The notes under the pieces were generated by a model. The model was not told where the DNA came from. It saw only the letters and a program-made list of their open reading frames with translations, and did not search any database. A program made the translations under genes and the position numbers. A DNA stretch of 44,067 nt from an uncultured Lachnospiraceae bacterium (GTDB lineage: Bacteria > Bacillota > Clostridia > Lachnospirales > Lachnospiraceae): NCBI GenBank assembly GCA_910583895.1, contig CAJTYJ010000007.1, forward strand, positions 49,052 through 93,118, in the 5' to 3' direction. This document shows, in pieces, positions 40,742-44,067 of the stretch (its first letter is position 1; each line of letters begins with the position of its first letter).

Positions 40742-42395
40742 GTTTTCTTTATCATGGAGAACGGATGGTCTGATGAAAGAAAAAAAAGATTACGAAGAGT
40801 GGATTTCCAATTTTATTCCTGTAGTGATTAGGTGTATGCGGGATATATCAAATGGTCAGATACTGTTTGATCTGGATGTATATTTTGGAAATTCAAAGGA
40901 GGCAATCCGCAGGGATGGTATTCCGGTAAATAAGATTCAAAAATTGAACTGGTCTGAAGATATTGATTGCAGATGTTATGTGGCTCCGTATAAGGGCACT
41001 ATTATGAAAAGTCTTTTACAGTATCAGATTAGTCTTATGAATATTGTTCCGGTTATTAATAGGATGGGATGGCATTTATACGAGAATAGGATGATTTATT
41101 GTTTTGGCTCAAAGGTAATAGGTGTTGCTGCGGCAAATGTTTCTGAAAAATTGAAGTGTATGTTTCCTGAGAATGTGGAACCTGCATTTGATCAGAAAAA
41201 AGTCAGTTATGACATTCTTAAAATGTTGTGCTGTTGTGGTGAGAATGGTTATTCTCTTCTTTTATCCGGGATTTATAGTTTTTTGAAAAAAGTATTTGAA
41301 GATGCTGGGATTGAAAAAAAATATGTGCTTTACATATATGGAAAATCGGCAACCTATAAGACTACTCTGGCAAGATATTTTTCTTGTTGGGGACTTGGAT
41401 GGGATCGCAAGATTATTTTTTCGCTGGAGTCTACAAACCGGGCAAGAGAAGAAGAATTAACAAAGTTTTCTGATTGTATGTGTGTTTTGGATGATCTGGC
41501 ACCTTTGAAAAACAGAAGTGCATCAAAACAACGCGATGATCAGATCGGTTCTATTATTCGTAGTACTGTAAACAATGCAGAACGAAAAAGAATGGTCGGC
41601 GGTAAAACAGTTTCGATGATGGTAGATGTTCAGCTGGTAGTGACAGCTGAACAAATACTGGAAATAGAATCTATTATGAACAGATGTTGGCTATTGAATG
41701 CTGAAAAATTTTTGGCATCAAAAAAGTTTTTGAATTTTATACAAAAGCATCCGAATTTAATTGGTACATTTTTTTCATTTTTTATCGATTGGGTGATAAG
41801 TAATTATGAAAAAATAATCAGCCTGATTCAATCTGGATGGAAATATTATGAGCAAGATAATAAAAAGTCAGGTGCGATAAATGCGCGAATTTATGAGACA
41901 TTTAAAACGATTCTGATCGTTCATGGAATTTTTGGAGAATATATGAAAGAAATTTTTCCAGAGGTCTGGACACAGGAGACAGATCAATCTATGCAGAGTC
42001 GTATAAATAAAATATTCATTGACAATTTGAAGACAGCCGAGATGCTGCATGAGTACGGTAGGAATCAGAGCTTTGAGGAAAGAGTGATAAATGCATTGTG
42101 TCAGATGTTAGAATCCAAGGAGATCGTTATATATAGAGAATATATGCCATTTATGGGAGAAGATTATGGGGATGGGAAATACACATATATTCGTTCCAGG
42201 AACTTACTTGATTTGTTAAATAAAAAGATGGGGTTGGAAGAATTGACAATGAATAGATTGTCAAGAGCACTGAAAAGTCGGGGACTGATCTCTTCAAAGG
42301 ATAAAGATCTGCAGGTAAACAAGCATGGAAATGCATATTATAAATTGAAAACTTCTGCACTGAAAGAAGAGATGGAATATATGCGAGGATGCTGA
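40713..42395 (+). CDS. DUF927/primase-helicase-like P-loop ATPase
   Basis: A 560-residue protein with AGGAGG 9 bases before ATG 40713. An N-terminal domain (~1-180) is followed by a P-loop ATPase: Walker A GKSATYKT at 210-217 (YIYGKSATYKTTLARYF), Walker B CVLDDLAP with Asp260-Asp261, and a sensor-like MMVDVQLVVTAEQ. It resembles the DUF927 proteins of phages, plasmids and SaPI-like islands, thought to be replicative helicases or primase partners. A C-terminal winged-helix-like part is seen near 470-545 (LTMNRLSRALKSRGLISSKDKDL). AT-rich. Likely the replication module of the excised element. A longer in-frame start at 40632 has no ribosome site. Confidence 0.75.
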   Translation: MKEFQKILGKFSLSWRTDGLMKEKKDYEEWISNFIPVVIRCMRDISNGQILFDLDVYFGNSKEAIRRDGIPVNKIQKLNWSEDIDCRCYVAPYKGTIMKSLLQYQISLMNIVPVINRMGWHLYENRMIYCFGSKVIGVAAANVSEKLKCMFPENVEPAFDQKKVSYDILKMLCCCGENGYSLLLSGIYSFLKKVFEDAGIEKKYVLYIYGKSATYKTTLARYFSCWGLGWDRKIIFSLESTNRAREEELTKFSDCMCVLDDLAPLKNRSASKQRDDQIGSIIRSTVNNAERKRMVGGKTVSMMVDVQLVVTAEQILEIESIMNRCWLLNAEKFLASKKFLNFIQKHPNLIGTFFSFFIDWVISNYEKIISLIQSGWKYYEQDNKKSGAINARIYETFKTILIVHGIFGEYMKEIFPEVWTQETDQSMQSRINKIFIDNLKTAEMLHEYGRNQSFEERVINALCQMLESKEIVIYREYMPFMGEDYGDGKYTYIRSRNLLDLLNKKMGLEELTMNRLSRALKSRGLISSKDKDLQVNKHGNAYYKLKTSALKEEMEYMRGC

Positions 42396-42503
42396 TAGCG
42401 AAAACAGATAAAGTATATTGACTTGAAGTAAAACCGAAAAATTGAGTCATATACTATTTCAGCAGAAAAAAGAAAGTGGTGATGCTATGGAGTGCATTTA
42501 ATT

Positions 42504-42546
42504 ACAGGTGCATGAACGGGCGGAGTTTGGACGTTTATGCACCTGT
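42504..42546. promoter_or_regulatory. Stem-loop in the integrase leader
   Basis: ACAGGTGCAT (42504-42513) pairs perfectly with ATGCACCTGT (42537-42546), with inner AAC (42515-42517) and GTT (42533-42535). No U-run follows. It lies in the 270-bp gap between the ATPase and the integrase and could be a regulator site or an mRNA structure controlling integrase expression. Confidence 0.55.
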
Positions 42547-42596
42547 CTGTAACTGGAAATTATACGAGTAAGATCATATAGTAGGAGGAAAAATAT

Positions 42597-42653
42597 ATGT
42601 ATGATTGGCTTAGCATTGTGCTGCCAGATGGCTGCAGACAGTTGAACTCGTAA
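42597..42653 (+). CDS. Possible 18-codon leader frame upstream of the integrase
   Basis: AGGAGG is ideally spaced before ATG 42597, which opens MYDWLSIVLPDGCRQLNS and stops at TAA 42653. The frame is the same as the integrase frame, whose ATG is 12 bases after this stop and whose own ribosome site (GAGGAA) is weaker. Either a leader peptide coupled to int, or an int N-terminus cut by a nonsense codon. Confidence 0.35.
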   Translation: MYDWLSIVLPDGCRQLNS

Positions 42654-42665
42654 CAGAGGAACTGC

Positions 42666-43928
42666 ATGTCAGCGGACAGCCGGCTAAAGGACTTCCTTTC
42701 TTCTTTAAAAAATGATAAAATAACCATGGATGATGTGCGTCTGGTACGTGACATGGCGAGAAGAACGGAAATTCTGGAAAAACACAATTTTCCCACCAAA
42801 CCATCCAGCGACGGATATTATCACATACAGATCAAGGATGAAACGAAAAGATCCGGAAGAAGGCAAATCAAAGCAAAGACGCTGGAGGATCTGCAGGAGA
42901 AGGTAATAAAAGCGGATCGGGGTCCGTATGGCGGTGGGTGTGAAGCTACTTTTGAGGATATTTTTACAATCGTCGAAAGTAAAAAACTGGAACACGTGGT
43001 AGATCCGGAAAAACGGCTCAGCAGGGAAAATACAGTACACAGAGACAAATGTGAATTTAAGCGGTATTTTGGCGGTACAAAATTCGCAGATGCTTTGATT
43101 ACTGATATTACGAAAAAAGATATTGAGAAGATTATCTGGGATAATCTCCAGTCCAGGCCCATGCGGGAAAAAGCCTTCCGGTCAATGTGCGGGATACTGA
43201 ATCAGGTGTTTGCACACGCGTACAATGAACATTTGATTCAGGACAATCCATATTCCAGAATCGACCACAAAGCGTTTCGAGACGGCATTATGCCGGATTC
43301 CAAGCCTGTGGAGAAAGTATATTATAAGGAAGAACAGAAAAAGCTGATGGATGCCATGCATCAGGATCAAAGAAACCGTCCATGGTATATGCCGGCTTGG
43401 GCAGCGGAATTTCAGGCACTGATCGGAGGGAGAGGCGCGGAGATTACACCGCTGGAGTGGTCGGATATCAGAGATGGCAAGATTATGATATACAAGCAGC
43501 AGCTGATCAATGAGGAGAGCAGAGTGTGCATGGTAGTAAAACACACGAAGAATCACCGAGACAGGGTTTTTCCGGTTACAAGGGAGATACAAGAGTTTCT
43601 GAATCGCTTAAAAGCAGTACATGACGAGTATTATTCGGACAGTGTGTATCTGTTTCCCGGTGAATCAGAAAGTGGAAGGCTGAGCTATACGGTGGTGGGA
43701 TCTTATTTTGCAAAACTTGTACGCAAAAATGGGATTTCAAGTCGAGACGGAGCGAAGCGGGGTCTTCATTCTTTCCGACGTGATGGGATTACGAAAGTGA
43801 TCAACAGTGCAGGCGGTTCTCCTGCGATTGCAGCGGAGATCTATGGAAACTCTCCGAGTGTGGCTTTTAAAAATTATTACACTGGCGTCAACATTGATGA
43901 AGCCAGGACGATTCTGGAATCATCATAG
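42666..43928 (+). CDS. int: Tyrosine-recombinase integrase
   Basis: A 420-residue phage/ICE integrase: an N-terminal arm-binding part (~1-120, with DGYYHIQIKDETKRSGRRQIKAKT), a SAM-like core-binding domain (~100-210), and a catalytic domain with Arg256 (IGGRGAEITPLEW), the H-x-x-R box His368-Ser-Phe-Arg371 (GLHSFRRDGIT) and the nucleophile in NYYTGV (Tyr404 or Tyr405). All catalytic residues are present. It is the last gene before the right GGTAAAC motifs and the 51-bp repeat, the usual int-att layout. Two small excisionase-like genes lie far to the left in the same element. Confidence 0.93.
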   Translation: MSADSRLKDFLSSLKNDKITMDDVRLVRDMARRTEILEKHNFPTKPSSDGYYHIQIKDETKRSGRRQIKAKTLEDLQEKVIKADRGPYGGGCEATFEDIFTIVESKKLEHVVDPEKRLSRENTVHRDKCEFKRYFGGTKFADALITDITKKDIEKIIWDNLQSRPMREKAFRSMCGILNQVFAHAYNEHLIQDNPYSRIDHKAFRDGIMPDSKPVEKVYYKEEQKKLMDAMHQDQRNRPWYMPAWAAEFQALIGGRGAEITPLEWSDIRDGKIMIYKQQLINEESRVCMVVKHTKNHRDRVFPVTREIQEFLNRLKAVHDEYYSDSVYLFPGESESGRLSYTVVGSYFAKLVRKNGISSRDGAKRGLHSFRRDGITKVINSAGGSPAIAAEIYGNSPSVAFKNYYTGVNIDEARTILESS

Positions 43929-43933
43929 AGTAT

Positions 43934-43960
43934 GGTAAACAAAACAGGTAAACGGTAAAC
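43934..43960. promoter_or_regulatory. GGTAAAC iterons at the right end (integrase arm-type sites)
   Basis: GGTAAAC at 43934-43940, 43947-43953 and 43954-43960, all in one orientation, between the int stop and the right direct repeat. The same heptamer occurs twice near the left end. Confidence 0.6.
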
Positions 43961-43962
43961 AA

Positions 43963-44013
43963 GATCCGATGATCTTTCTACAAAGAAAAAATCCCGGGAA
44001 ATGCTGAAATATC
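43963..44013. repeat. Right copy of the 51-bp direct repeat (attR candidate)
   Basis: Matches 24071-24121 at 47 of 51 positions with no gap. It begins 3 bases after the last GGTAAAC. Here the second arm of the left copy's terminator is absent; the sequence diverges after GAAATATC. Confidence 0.75.
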
Positions 44014-44024
44014 GAGGGCACTGA

Positions 44025-44053
44025 AAAACTCCCACTTTTTTGTTGGGAGTTTT
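44025..44053. terminator. Bidirectional terminator at the right edge
   Basis: AAAACTCCCA (44025-44034) and TGGGAGTTTT (44044-44053) form a perfect 10-bp stem with A/T-rich flanks on both sides. It can end int transcription, or serve a minus-strand gene just beyond the window such as a tRNA. Confidence 0.7.
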
Positions 44054-44067
44054 CTTATCTCTATATA

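Larger units (their letters stand above)
24071..44013. mobile_element. Integrated element of ~20 kb (ICE, plasmid-like or phage-plasmid remnant)
   Basis: A 51-bp direct repeat (24071-24121 and 43963-44013, 47 identities) brackets a block whose gene content differs from the flank: tyrosine integrase at the right end, two excisionase-like proteins, a Rep-like initiator, ParA/ParB, RecT and YqaJ, a sigma factor, a DUF927-like ATPase and cargo. GGTAAAC motifs occur two and three times just inside the left and right ends. No relaxase, coupling protein, type IV secretion or phage capsid genes are present, so it is a mobilizable or plasmid-derived island, not a complete ICE or prophage. The exact crossover is uncertain, because a tRNA 3' fragment lies inside the left repeat but not inside the right one. 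Confidence 0.75.

Noticed and set aside
24071..44013. Complete prophage or self-transmissible ICE
   Set aside because: No capsid, portal, tail, lysis, relaxase, coupling-protein or type IV secretion genes are visible in the interval.

Overview
The window reads as low-GC Gram-positive DNA, most likely a Lachnospiraceae-type Clostridia. Genes have strong AGGAGG-like ribosome sites, several end in U-rich stem-loops, and the mobile-element gene set (DUF932, RadC, YqaJ, RecT, DUF5688, DpnD/PcfM, Rpn remnants) is typical of that group. This placement is inferred from gene content only; no taxonomic marker is present.

Bases 1-24,070 look chromosomal. In order they hold: a 124-bp-period tandem repeat; an NhaC-type antiporter with a LarA-like protein; a convergent DapA-superfamily lyase divergent from an Lrp/AsnC regulator (a small-acid uptake and conversion cluster); an S66 peptidase; a complete type I restriction-modification operon (hsdR, a coupled 83-aa protein, hsdM, hsdS); a lipoprotein; carB without carA; an unknown protein; a second degenerate tandem repeat; another lipoprotein; an AraC regulator next to a GH36 alpha-galactosidase, a YczE/YitT-type membrane protein and a GNAT acetyltransferase; and a small unknown protein.

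Bases ~24,071-44,013 look like one integrated element of about 20 kb. It is bracketed by a 51-bp near-identical direct repeat (47/51). Iterated GGTAAAC motifs lie just inside both ends, a tyrosine integrase is the last gene on the right, and the 3' end of a tRNA (Ser-like) with its terminator is stranded at the left end. Inside are: an Rpn/PDDEXK nuclease; two short excisionase-like HTH proteins missed by length cut-offs; a putative replication initiator; a divergently transcribed XRE regulator; a decayed stretch; a three-gene cargo operon (DUF1232 membrane protein, a 303-aa protein with a glycine/alanine-rich hydrophobic C-terminus, a zinc ribbon) followed by ~230 nt of three consecutive long hairpins; a ParA/ParB-led operon carrying DUF932, RadC, YqaJ exonuclease, RecT and DUF5688; a sigma factor and DpnD/PcfM-like protein; an Rpn pseudogene; an AT-rich orphan gene with a very strong terminator; an IS200-type insertion sequence with an array of eight short hairpins after its transposase; a DUF927-like ATPase; and the integrase.

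The best candidate for an undescribed system is the XRE-controlled operon plus adjacent structured RNA at 27.0-29.9 kb. Next come the hairpin array of the IS200 element, the unknown gene at 38.7 kb, and the hairpin that encloses the parA ribosome site. Functions given for these are inference from sequence only.
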